Shown here: piece by piece, positions 56,902 to 64,000 of the stretch
How positions within the stretch are numbered: the stretch's first letter is position 1
Layout: each line of letters begins with the position of its first letter
Assembly (NCBI RefSeq): GCF_013344475.1
Contig: NZ_JABUOU010000004.1
Span: 271,286-335,285 of the forward strand
Origin: Martelella limonii
GTDB lineage: Bacteria > Pseudomonadota > Alphaproteobacteria > Rhizobiales > Rhizobiaceae
Direction of reading: 5' to 3'
DNA length: 64,000 nt
Position numbers and translations under genes: made by a program
The notes under the pieces: generated by a model
Told to the model about the DNA's origin: nothing
What the model saw: the letters and a program-made list of their open reading frames with translations, nothing else
Database searches by the model: none

Positions 56902-57354
56902 ATGATCAGAAAATTTCCGGCACTGGCCGTTCTGCTGGGTCTTGTCGCCTGCCAGACCGGCCCCGTATCCGTTCTCTACAAGGAAGGCTCGACCCGTTCC
57001 GAGCGGCAACAGGCCTATGACCAGTGCTTCATCGCCGCTCTTCGGGAGGTCCCGCAGAACATGGTGACGGACGTCTCCGGCGGTTACAGCGTTCCCGGAA
57101 CCATCGCCTGCAGCGACAACGGCATCTGCACCGAGGTCGGAGGCTACACCACCCCGATCGAGAGCTACAGCTACGACACCAATGAGAAACTGCGCGACCG
57201 TGTGGTTGACCGCTGCCTGCAGGAAAAGGGCTTTGAAGCCGTGCAGGTGCCCTATTGCCAGACCAAGGAAGAGCGCGCGGCTTACAGTCTGCAGATGGCC
57301 CAGCCCCCGCTCAGCGAATTTGCCTGCGTGACGGGACAGACCTTCTCGAAGTAG
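56902..57354 (+). CDS. Putative lipoprotein
   Basis: This 150-aa protein has a lipobox (LLGLVACQTG, Cys17) and then an extracytoplasmic domain with six Cys residues, among them ACSDNGIC and DRCLQEKG. No domain is recognised. It could be a small envelope protein stabilised by disulfides. Confidence 0.75.
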   Translation: MIRKFPALAVLLGLVACQTGPVSVLYKEGSTRSERQQAYDQCFIAALREVPQNMVTDVSGGYSVPGTIACSDNGICTEVGGYTTPIESYSYDTNEKLRDRVVDRCLQEKGFEAVQVPYCQTKEERAAYSLQMAQPPLSEFACVTGQTFSK

Positions 57355-57414
57355 AAGATGGCAAGCCGGCTGCAGCGACTTGCAATGGCAAGTGCCCGCG
57401 CCTTGGTGAACCGA

Positions 57415-57852
57415 TCAGCTGTTGTGGAAACCGATCACCACTTCGCCATCTTCCTTGACGAAGGCGCCGACCGCACCCGGATTCGGGAGGATCTCCAGCA
57501 CGGTTTCGGACGGCCGGCAGAGCTTCACGCCCTTTTCCGTCACGACGATCGGCCGGTTGATCAGGATCGGATGCGCCATCATGGCATCGATCAGTTGATC
57601 ATCGGAGAGGCTTTGATCGTCGAGGCCGAGTTCTTCATAAGGCGTGCCCTTGATGCGCAGCAGGTCACGCACGGAGATGCCCATCGCCGCGATCAGTTCC
57701 ACAAGCCGCTCGCGGCTCGGCGGCGTTTCGAGATATTCGATTACCTCCGGCTCTTCGCCGGAAGCGCGGATCATCGCCAGCACGTTACGTGAGGTGCCGC
57801 AATTCGGGTTGTGATAGATGGTAACCGGCAACGAAGCCTCCGACATATCCAT
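57415..57852 (-). CDS. arsC: Arsenate reductase (glutaredoxin-dependent ArsC-like)
   Basis: This 145-aa ArsC-fold protein has nucleophile Cys in YHNPNCGTSRNVL and the Arg in HPILINRPIVV. The start 57852 (MDMSEASLPVTIYH) is chosen; the frame extends to 57894. It is not in an ars operon but among translation genes, so a housekeeping ArsC relative is possible. True arsenate reduction is unproven. Confidence 0.85.
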   Translation of the reverse strand: MDMSEASLPVTIYHNPNCGTSRNVLAMIRASGEEPEVIEYLETPPSRERLVELIAAMGISVRDLLRIKGTPYEELGLDDQSLSDDQLIDAMMAHPILINRPIVVTEKGVKLCRPSETVLEILPNPGAVGAFVKEDGEVVIGFHNS

Positions 57853-57910
57853 AATACTGGAAGCATCGATATACAGAATTGTGCGATTGCGCAAGACCGC
57901 CGGAACAGGC

Positions 57911-58663
57911 TTAATCGCCTGGATATTCCACCTTCATGAAGTAGAGGCCCTCTGGTGGCGCCACCGGCCCGCAGGCCCTGCGGTCGCGCGCTTCGAGCGC
58001 GGCGCGCACATCTTCGGGCGACATCTTGCCTTCGCCGGCAAGCTTCAGCGTGCCCGCAAAGGACCGGATCTGGTTGTGCAGGAAGCTCTGGGCGGTCGCG
58101 CGAATTTCGATCACGTCTTCGACCCGCGTCACGTCCAGACGGTCGAGCGTGCGCACCGGCGACTTGGCCTGACACTGGACCGAGCGGAAGGTGGTAAAAT
58201 CATGCTTTCCGACAAGCACCTGCGCCGCCGCATGCATGGCGGCGTGATCGAGCGGCTTCGGCACCCACCAACCCCGGTTCCAATCGAGCGCCGGATGGGC
58301 GCGGCGATTGATGATCCGGTAGAGATAATGCCGGCGCAGAGCGGAAAAGCGGGCATCGAAATTCTGATCCGTCTCGACGACATCGACCACCGAGACGGCA
58401 TCGCGGGCAAGACGGAGATGCGCGTTCACCGCGTTCAGAAGCGTGAACGGGCTCCAGGGCTTTTCAAGATCGAGATGCACGACCTGCCCGCGCGCGTGGA
58501 CGCCGGAATCGGTGCGGCCGGCCCCACGGATCGAAACGGTTTCGCCGGAAAACCCGGCGACAGCCTCCTCGAGCGCGCTCTGCACCGAGCGCCCCGTCGC
58601 CTGACGCTGCCAGCCAACGAACTTGGTGCCCTCATACTCGACCGTCAGCCGGTAGCGCGGCAT
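57911..58663 (-). CDS. truA: tRNA pseudouridine synthase A
   Basis: This enzyme modifies U38-40 in tRNA anticodon arms, 250 aa. The catalytic Asp is in [20 protein letters not shown]. It starts within the fmt stop (TGATG), so the two are translationally coupled. Confidence 0.95.
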   Translation of the reverse strand: MPRYRLTVEYEGTKFVGWQRQATGRSVQSALEEAVAGFSGETVSIRGAGRTDSGVHARGQVVHLDLEKPWSPFTLLNAVNAHLRLARDAVSVVDVVETDQNFDARFSALRRHYLYRIINRRAHPALDWNRGWWVPKPLDHAAMHAAAQVLVGKHDFTTFRSVQCQAKSPVRTLDRLDVTRVEDVIEIRATAQSFLHNQIRSFAGTLKLAGEGKMSPEDVRAALEARDRRACGPVAPPEGLYFMKVEYPGD

Positions 58664-59601
58664 CAGGAAAGCACCGTGCCGGGCGGCAGGGCAACGCCGC
58701 GCAGGAATGCGTCTGCGGCAAGCGGCTTGCCGCCGGCCTTCTGCAACATCTTCAGGCGAACGGCGCCAGCGCCGCAGGCAATCGTCAGATCGGCACCGTC
58801 CAGAACCGTGCCGGGCGCGCCGCTTCCCGCGCCGATCGCGCTTTCAAGAACCTTCACCCGTTCCGGCCCCTTGGCAGACGGCACCTCCATCCAGGCGCCA
58901 GGGAATGGCGCCAGCGCGCGAATGTGGTTGTGAACCTCTTCTGCCGGGCGGGAAAAATCGATCCGGGTTTCGGCCTTGTCGATCTTGCGGGCATAAAGAA
59001 CGCCGTCTTCGGACTGCGGCTCAAGCGGCAGATCGCCCGCTTCGAGCTTTTCCATAGCCTCGACCATCAGCCGCGCGCCATCGAGCATCAGCCGGTCGTG
59101 AAGCGCGCCTGCCGTCATGTCCGGGCCGATCGCCACCCGCTTCGTCAGGGCAACGGGGCCGGTATCGAGCCCCTTTTCCATCCGCATCACCATCATGCCG
59201 GTCTCGCTGTCGCCGGCCATGATCGCGCGCTGGATCGGCGCCGCACCGCGCCAGCGGGGCAGAAGCGAGGCGTGACCGTTGTAGGCGCCAAGCCGCGTGC
59301 CGGAGAGGATCGCTTCGGGCAGCAGCAGGCCGTAGGCCACCACCACCGCGACATCGGCCTCAAGCGCTGCAAAGGCCGCCCGGTCACCTTCCTCGCGGAA
59401 ATTGGCGGGCGTGCGCACCGGCAGGCCGAGAAGTTCGGCCGCCTGGTGGACCGGAGACTTTACCGTTGCAAGCCCGCGCCTGCCGGCCGCGCGCGGCGGC
59501 TGGGTGTAGACACAGGCGATCTCGTGGCCCGCTTCCTTCAAGGCGCGAAGCGTTGGCACCGAGAATTCCGGCGTGCCCATGAAGACTATCCTGAGCGCCA
59601 T
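58663..59601 (-). CDS. fmt: Methionyl-tRNA formyltransferase
   Basis: This enzyme formylates initiator Met-tRNA, 312 aa. The catalytic region is [21 protein letters not shown], and the N-terminus is [17 protein letters not shown]. It lies between def and truA, the standard order def-fmt-truA. Confidence 0.95.
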   Translation of the reverse strand: MALRIVFMGTPEFSVPTLRALKEAGHEIACVYTQPPRAAGRRGLATVKSPVHQAAELLGLPVRTPANFREEGDRAAFAALEADVAVVVAYGLLLPEAILSGTRLGAYNGHASLLPRWRGAAPIQRAIMAGDSETGMMVMRMEKGLDTGPVALTKRVAIGPDMTAGALHDRLMLDGARLMVEAMEKLEAGDLPLEPQSEDGVLYARKIDKAETRIDFSRPAEEVHNHIRALAPFPGAWMEVPSAKGPERVKVLESAIGAGSGAPGTVLDGADLTIACGAGAVRLKMLQKAGGKPLAADAFLRGVALPPGTVLS

Positions 59602-59681
59602 GATCGCTCCTTCTCACCTGAAGGCCTGCCGCGACGCGCACAGGCCGGAACGTGTGCAAAGCCCCTGCCCTTGCGGCAGGT

Positions 59682-60197
59682 TCAGAGCTTGGCTTTCGCC
59701 GACTTGGAGAATTTCTTGATCACGCGGTCGCGCTTCAGACGCGACAGGTAATCGATGAACAACGCGCCATCCAGATGATCAATCTCATGCTGAAGGCAAG
59801 TTGCGAGAAGCCCATCCGCCTCGATTTCCTGTTCCTTGCCCGACAGGTCGGTGTAGCGCACCCGCACCATCGCCGGCCGCTCCACCTCGGCATAGAAGTC
59901 CGGTATCGAGAGGCAGCCCTCTTCATAGACGGAGCGCTCATCCGAGGCGTGCAGCACCTGCGGATTGATCACCACCATGGGGCGTTTCTCGTCCTCGTCC
60001 TTGTTGGCGACGTCGAGCACCAGCATGCGGCGCGGAACGCCCACCTGGATCGCAGCGAGGCCTATGCCAGGAGCCTCATACATGGTCTCCAGCATATCAT
60101 CGGCAAATTTCTTCAGGTCGTCGTCAATGCGTTCGACCGGTTCGGAGACCTTGCGCAGCAGAGGGTCGGGCAGGATAATCAAAGGCATCGTGGTCAT
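59682..60197 (-). CDS. def: Peptide deformylase
   Basis: This metalloenzyme removes the N-formyl group from new proteins, 171 aa. Motifs are [18 protein letters not shown] and QHEIDHLDG, all intact. The start 60197 ([11 protein letters not shown]) has GGGGAGGGC just upstream, which excludes the longer frame to 60215. Confidence 0.96.
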   Translation of the reverse strand: MTTMPLIILPDPLLRKVSEPVERIDDDLKKFADDMLETMYEAPGIGLAAIQVGVPRRMLVLDVANKDEDEKRPMVVINPQVLHASDERSVYEEGCLSIPDFYAEVERPAMVRVRYTDLSGKEQEIEADGLLATCLQHEIDHLDGALFIDYLSRLKRDRVIKKFSKSAKAKL

Positions 60198-60350
60198 GCC
60201 CTCCCCATAGCGCAAGTTCGCGCCGGGGGAAATCTTTTCATGTGCCGGTCAGAAACCGAGTGGCTTCGTTTTTGCGCCAATCCACCATGTTCACGTTTTG
60301 ATCTTACTTCCCTGTGAAAACATGCTAGGCTTCAACCTGTCTGAAACCGG

Positions 60351-61517
60351 ATGGATATGATGTGGGCGACACTGCAAACGATGGATCCAACCATGCTGGC
60401 CATGGGCGCGGCCCTCTTCATTCTGCTCGCGATCGTCGCGGTGCTCCTGGCGGGGCGCAGGGGACGCCAGGAGCCGCTTGAACGCGAACTCGAGAAGCTG
60501 GTCGTGTCGCAGGGGGAGATGCAGGCGCGGATGGCAACGATGGCCGAGCTTTTCGGCAGCCGCCAGTCGGAGCTCAACGCCGCGCTCGGCTCCCGTCTTG
60601 ACGGGCTTTCCCACCGGATCGGCTCAACCCTTCACCAGCAGCATCAGACCACGCACGAAAACCTGAGACGGCTTCAGGAGCGGCTCGCCGTCATCGATGC
60701 CGCGCAGAACAATATCCAGTCGCTGGCAAAGGACGTGGTCGGCCTGCAGGCCATTCTTTCGAACAAGCAGACGCGCGGCGCCTTCGGCCAGGGCCGGATG
60801 GAAGCGATCATCGCCGACCAGCTGCCCGCCGGCAGTTTCCGGTTCCAGGCCACACTGCAGAACGGCACCCGTCCCGACTGCGTCATCGACATGCCCAACG
60901 GCGCGCCGCCGCTGATCATCGACGCCAAGTTTCCGCTCGAAGCCTGGAACGCGATGCGGGCCGCCGAGACCGAGGAGGCAACGCGCAGCGCCAGCCAGCG
61001 CTTCCGACGCGATCTCGACACCCATATCCGCGACATTGCCGGCAAGTATCTCCTGCCGGGCCAGACCCAGGACACTGCCTTCCTGTTCGTGCCGTCCGAA
61101 TCGATCTTCGCCGATATCCACGAACATCATGAAGCCGTCATCCAGCGCGCCCATGCCGCGCGAGTGGTGATCGTCTCGCCGACGCTTCTGGTCCTGTCGA
61201 TCCAGGTCGTGCAGGCGGTCCTGAAGGACCAGAGAATGCGTGAACAGGCGCATCTGATCCAGGGCGAAGTCGCCAATCTTCTTTCGGACCTGACCCGGCT
61301 CAACGAACGCGTTGGCAAGCTGGAGAGCCATTTCAACCAGGCTCGCCAGGATGTCGAGACGATCCGGATCTCCACAGGCAAGATTGCGCGACGGGGCGAG
61401 CGCATCGGCGCGCTGGAATTCGAGAAGGCAAGAACGGAAAGTCCAACTGCCCCGGAGCGCACCGAAGACCTGGAAGGGCTCGGGCGCATGAAGCTGCGCG
61501 TCGTCGACGAGGATTGA
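60351..61517 (+). CDS. rmuC: DNA recombination protein RmuC
   Basis: This 388-aa protein has an N-terminal membrane helix (MGAALFILLAIVAVLLAGRR), a coiled coil and the RmuC core (GRMEAIIADQLPAGSFRFQ, LIIDAKFPLEAWNAM, AFLFVPSESIFADIHEH). RmuC limits inversions at short inverted repeats in E. coli. It is divergent from def. Confidence 0.92.
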   Translation: MDMMWATLQTMDPTMLAMGAALFILLAIVAVLLAGRRGRQEPLERELEKLVVSQGEMQARMATMAELFGSRQSELNAALGSRLDGLSHRIGSTLHQQHQTTHENLRRLQERLAVIDAAQNNIQSLAKDVVGLQAILSNKQTRGAFGQGRMEAIIADQLPAGSFRFQATLQNGTRPDCVIDMPNGAPPLIIDAKFPLEAWNAMRAAETEEATRSASQRFRRDLDTHIRDIAGKYLLPGQTQDTAFLFVPSESIFADIHEHHEAVIQRAHAARVVIVSPTLLVLSIQVVQAVLKDQRMREQAHLIQGEVANLLSDLTRLNERVGKLESHFNQARQDVETIRISTGKIARRGERIGALEFEKARTESPTAPERTEDLEGLGRMKLRVVDED

Positions 61518-61659
61518 TTGCCATCGGCGCGCCCGGGCAATACAAGCGTTGAAAGCATCGCCCGCACACAAGGCGCGACGCTCCTTTGCGACCGACGCCG
61601 CCGCACCGCGCAGACGGCTTCATTCAGAATAACGGCCTTGCAGCCGACGGGAGACAGTC

Positions 61660-62559
61660 ATGATCACGGTTTTTGGTTCGATCAACATGGACCTCATCGC
61701 CAACACCGAGCGCCTGCCAAAGCCGGGCGAAACCGTGACGGGAACCGGCTTTGCCACGGCACAGGGCGGCAAGGGGGCGAACCAGGCGCTCGCCGCCCGC
61801 CGCGCGGGCTCGAAGGTCGCCATGGCAGGCGCCGTCGGTACGGATGATTTCTCAACCTCTGCAACCCAGCTTCTCGATGACGCAGGCGTCGACCTTTCCG
61901 CCGTCCGAACGGTCGACGGCGCGACCGGTACCGCGATGATCCTGGTTGGCGGCGACGGCGAGAACGTGATCGTCATCAATGCCGCCGCCAATGGCGCGGT
62001 CAGCGCCGCCGATGCGGAAAAGGTGGTCGCCGACATGTCAGCCGGCGACACGCTGGTGCTCCAGCTTGAAATTCCTGCCCCGGCCATTCGCGCCGCCCTT
62101 GTTGGCGCCCGCGAAAAAGGCATCCGGACCGTGCTCAACACAGCGCCGCTGACAGCCGAAGCCGCGGAACTCGGCGCGCTCGCCGACATCGTCATCGCCA
62201 ACGAGACCGAATTCGAGCGCCTTGTGGGCGCCGACGAACTCGGCAGTGAAGGCCGGATTTCGATGCTGAAGAGCCGCCACGACAAGACCGGCCAGACGAT
62301 CGTGATCACGCTCGGCGCCGATGGCGTTGTAGCCATGCATGAGGGCAATTTCCATCGGATCGACGCCCTGAAGATCGATCCGGTCGACACGGTCGGCGCC
62401 GGCGACACCTTCTGCGGCTATCTCGCGAGCGGCCTCGACAGCGGCCTCTCCTTCGAGGAGGCCGCCCACAGGGCGTCCGTTGCCGGCGCTCTCGCCTGCC
62501 TGAAGCCGGGCGCCCAGCCTTCCATTCCGACAAAGGCGGATGTCGACGCCCGGGCCTGA
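61660..62559 (+). CDS. rbsK: Ribokinase
   Basis: This PfkB-family kinase phosphorylates ribose at O5, 299 aa. Motifs are GGKGANQALAARRAG near the N-terminus and DTVGAGDTFCGYLASGL with the catalytic Asp near the end. Its terminator follows at 62729. The nearby GguB-like permease is convergent, so the two are not one operon. Confidence 0.92.
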   Translation: MITVFGSINMDLIANTERLPKPGETVTGTGFATAQGGKGANQALAARRAGSKVAMAGAVGTDDFSTSATQLLDDAGVDLSAVRTVDGATGTAMILVGGDGENVIVINAAANGAVSAADAEKVVADMSAGDTLVLQLEIPAPAIRAALVGAREKGIRTVLNTAPLTAEAAELGALADIVIANETEFERLVGADELGSEGRISMLKSRHDKTGQTIVITLGADGVVAMHEGNFHRIDALKIDPVDTVGAGDTFCGYLASGLDSGLSFEEAAHRASVAGALACLKPGAQPSIPTKADVDARA

Positions 62560-62728
62560 CCGCAGTCTCCGTTCACCCGAGCGAACCTTGCGCAGTGTGA
62601 TGTGTGCGCCTGACATCTCGGGAAAGCGCCGCACGAACAGATGAAGCGTTTGCGTGTTTCGATGAGGCGGAGGGAAGCGCAAGCGCCGCGAACCGAGATC
62701 GCGGCAGGCATTTTTGCGCATTTTCGAA

Positions 62729-62758
62729 ACGGCGGCCATTTGCGGCCGCCGTTTTTTT
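62729..62758 (+). terminator. Intrinsic terminator after rbsK
   Basis: ACGGCGGCC (62729-62737) pairs with GGCCGCCGT (62744-62752) and runs into a T-tract to 62758. It is a strong Rho-independent terminator. Confidence 0.93.
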
Positions 62759-62793
62759 CGTGCGCGCCTCAATCCGGACGCAGTTATCCCGCG

Positions 62794-62799
62794 TAGAAT
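62794..62799 (+). promoter_or_regulatory. Candidate -10 element of a structured RNA
   Basis: TAGAAT matches five of six bases of the TATAAT consensus and lies six to seven bases before the first stem of the structured region. A matching -35 is not obvious. Confidence 0.35.
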
Positions 62800-62804
62800 A
62801 GAAA

Positions 62805-63042
62805 TCCAGACTTGCCAAGGTGCCGGCCATGCCGGTTGTCTGGAACGGGGGTGCGCCCCGCCCCGGTACATCACCCCCCGATGTGCCGGGGGTGCTTGGC
62901 TGCAGCAGCCTGCATGTCGCGAAAGCGCAGGACCGGCAGCGCGGCCATGACTGGAGGTGGTCGGGGTAACCCGGCCACTGCGACGGACGAAGCTCGTTCC
63001 GACGCTTGAGGCAGGGCCTTGGGGCCCTGCCTCCTCTTTTTT
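62805..63042 (+). ncRNA. Candidate structured non-coding RNA
   Basis: About 238 bases on the plus strand carry consecutive stems and end in an intrinsic terminator, with no coding-like ORF. Stems: CCAGAC/GTCTGG (62806-62843) enclosing CCGGC/GCCGG; CCCCGGTACATC/GATGTGCCGGGG (62861-62891); GGCTG/CAGCC (62898-62910); a 10-bp stem with GUAA tetraloop (62956-62979); GCGACGGACGA/TCGTTCCGACGC (62980-63005). A separate terminator (62729) precedes it, so it should be its own transcript. The identity is unknown to me. Confidence 0.55.
63008..63042 (+). terminator. Intrinsic terminator of the candidate RNA
   Basis: GAGGCAGGGCC (63008-63018) pairs perfectly with GGCCCTGCCTC (63023-63033), followed by CTCTTTTTT. 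The T-run is on the plus strand, so it ends a rightward transcript, not the leftward permease gene. Confidence 0.9.
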
Positions 63043-63043
63043 G

Positions 63044-64000
63044 TCAGGCCTTGTTCTTGTTGTAGACGTCGAAGACGACGGCTGCGAGCAGAACCAGGCC
63101 CTTGATCACCTGCTGATAGTCGATGCCGATACCCATGATCGACATGCCGTTGTTCATGATGCCCATGATGAACGCGCCGACGACCGCACCGACAATCTTG
63201 CCGACGCCGCCCGACATCGACGCACCACCGATGAACACGGCCGCGATCACATCGAGTTCGAAGCCATTGCCGGCCTTCGGCGTTGCTATGTTGAGGCGGG
63301 CTGCAAACACCAGGCCTGCAAGTGCCGCCAGCATGCCCATGTTCACGAACACGATGAAGTTCAGCCGCTTGGTGTTGATGCCGGAAAGCGCTGCCGCCTT
63401 CTCGTTGCCGCCAATCGCATAGACCCGCCGCCCGAAAGTCGTGCTTTCGGTGATGAAGGTGTAGATCACGGTCAGGATGGCCATCGAGATCAGCACGTTA
63501 GGGAGGCCGCGGAAGGAAGCAAGCTTCCAGGACACGAACACCAGCACGCCGGCGACGATGATGTTGCGTCCCAGGAAGAAGGACAGCGGCTCATCCTCGA
63601 TGCCGTAGGCGACATTGCGCGCCCGCGAACGCCATGCGAGATAGACGATCGCCGCTGCCGCGATGATGCCGGCGGCAAGCGCCGTCATGTTCGGGCGTCC
63701 AACGCCGAAGAGATCGGGCACGAAGCCGGTGGACAGAAGCTGGAACGAACCCGGGAACGGGCCGACCGACTGGCCATTGAGGATCCACAGCGACAGGCCG
63801 CGGAAGATCAGCATGCCCGCGAGCGTGACGATGAAGGACGGGATGCGCCAATAGGCCACCCAGTAGCCCTGCCACGCCCCGATCAGCATGCCGGCCGCGA
63901 TACAGGCGAAGAAGGTCACGACCACGGGCACCTGCCAGTGCACGATCATGACGGCCGCAAGCGCGCCGACAAAGCCGACGACCGAGCCGACCGACAGGTC
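63044..64000 (-). CDS. Sugar ABC transporter permease, GguB/MmsB-like (5' end outside window)
   Basis: This inner-membrane permease belongs to a multiple-sugar or ribose/xylose-type importer. The frame is open to the window edge and reads DLSVGSVVGFVGALAAVM at the start of the visible part, so the gene begins beyond 64000. Core sequences are IPSFIVTLAGMLIFRGLSLWI, VYAIGGNEKAAALSGINTKR, the family loop AAVFIGGASMSGGVGKIVG and the terminus VVFDVYNKNKA. Wording of these motifs is closest to GguB/MmsB. The ATPase and ChvE-like binding protein genes should lie to the right. Confidence 0.88.
   Translation of the reverse strand, partial: DLSVGSVVGFVGALAAVMIVHWQVPVVVTFFACIAAGMLIGAWQGYWVAYWRIPSFIVTLAGMLIFRGLSLWILNGQSVGPFPGSFQLLSTGFVPDLFGVGRPNMTALAAGIIAAAAIVYLAWRSRARNVAYGIEDEPLSFFLGRNIIVAGVLVFVSWKLASFRGLPNVLISMAILTVIYTFITESTTFGRRVYAIGGNEKAAALSGINTKRLNFIVFVNMGMLAALAGLVFAARLNIATPKAGNGFELDVIAAVFIGGASMSGGVGKIVGAVVGAFIMGIMNNGMSIMGIGIDYQQVIKGLVLLAAVVFDVYNKNKA

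Noticed and set aside
62955-63005. Cobalamin riboswitch, suggested by GCCACTG within the hairpin region
   Set aside because: The other conserved boxes, such as AAGCCAGGAGACC and the AATCC region, are missing, and no cobalamin-related gene follows on the same strand.

Overview
The window looks like chromosomal DNA of an alphaproteobacterium of the order Hyphomicrobiales (Rhizobiales), probably Rhizobiaceae-like. The evidence is a CcrM-type GANTC methyltransferase, a DUF4164-zapA-6S RNA-formyltetrahydrofolate cyclo-ligase string, a dapD-dapE to truA-fmt-def cluster, a GguB/MmsB-like sugar permease and high-GC codon use. The genus cannot be fixed from this sequence; Martelella or a relative is only a guess.

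Layout. 1-6.5 kb: the start of a CpxR-like response regulator, divergent from a three-gene RND efflux operon, with a CpxR-type box between them. 7-10 kb: a large autotransporter with repeats in its N-terminal half, preceded by an AT-rich promoter region with an Irr-like inverted repeat. 10.5-14.7 kb: aldehyde dehydrogenase, a Tat-exported GMC oxidoreductase and an opposing AraC/FeaR-like regulator.

15-28.7 kb is the most unusual part. A fused two-domain ABC permease and an ATPase are followed by three tandem paralogous binding proteins, two inositol-monophosphatase-family enzymes, a cysteine-based phosphatase and a calcineurin-like phosphoesterase. A LacI-family regulator faces them, and a Na/Pi-cotransporter-family protein with a PhoU-like tail is divergent from the regulator. 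I read this as a system that imports a phosphorylated organic solute, removes phosphate in the cytoplasm and moves the released phosphate. It resembles the hexose-phosphate importer AfuABC but has its own phosphatase set. Three copies of a TTGCAC-N3-TGTG operator-like motif precede the operon and a degenerate fourth precedes the LacI gene.

28.9-64 kb is mostly core genome: tRNA-Gln, a metallo-beta-lactamase-fold hydrolase, ppdK, smc, a DsbA-like protein, a DciA-like protein, mutY, a HAD protein, ccrM, a glutaredoxin-MauE fusion, an L,D-transpeptidase, a LysR regulator, a YmdB-like phosphoesterase, cyclo-ligase, 6S RNA, zapA, tkt, gap, a DMT transporter, a pyrimidine nucleotidase, an EF-hand protein, dapD, dapE, arsC-like, truA, fmt, def, rmuC, rbsK and a truncated sugar permease. 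Two copies of a dispersed palindromic repeat lie near 39.7 kb and 51.1 kb. Between rbsK and the sugar permease, about 240 bases on the plus strand fold into successive hairpins (one with a GUAA tetraloop) and end in an intrinsic terminator, which suggests an unannotated structured RNA.
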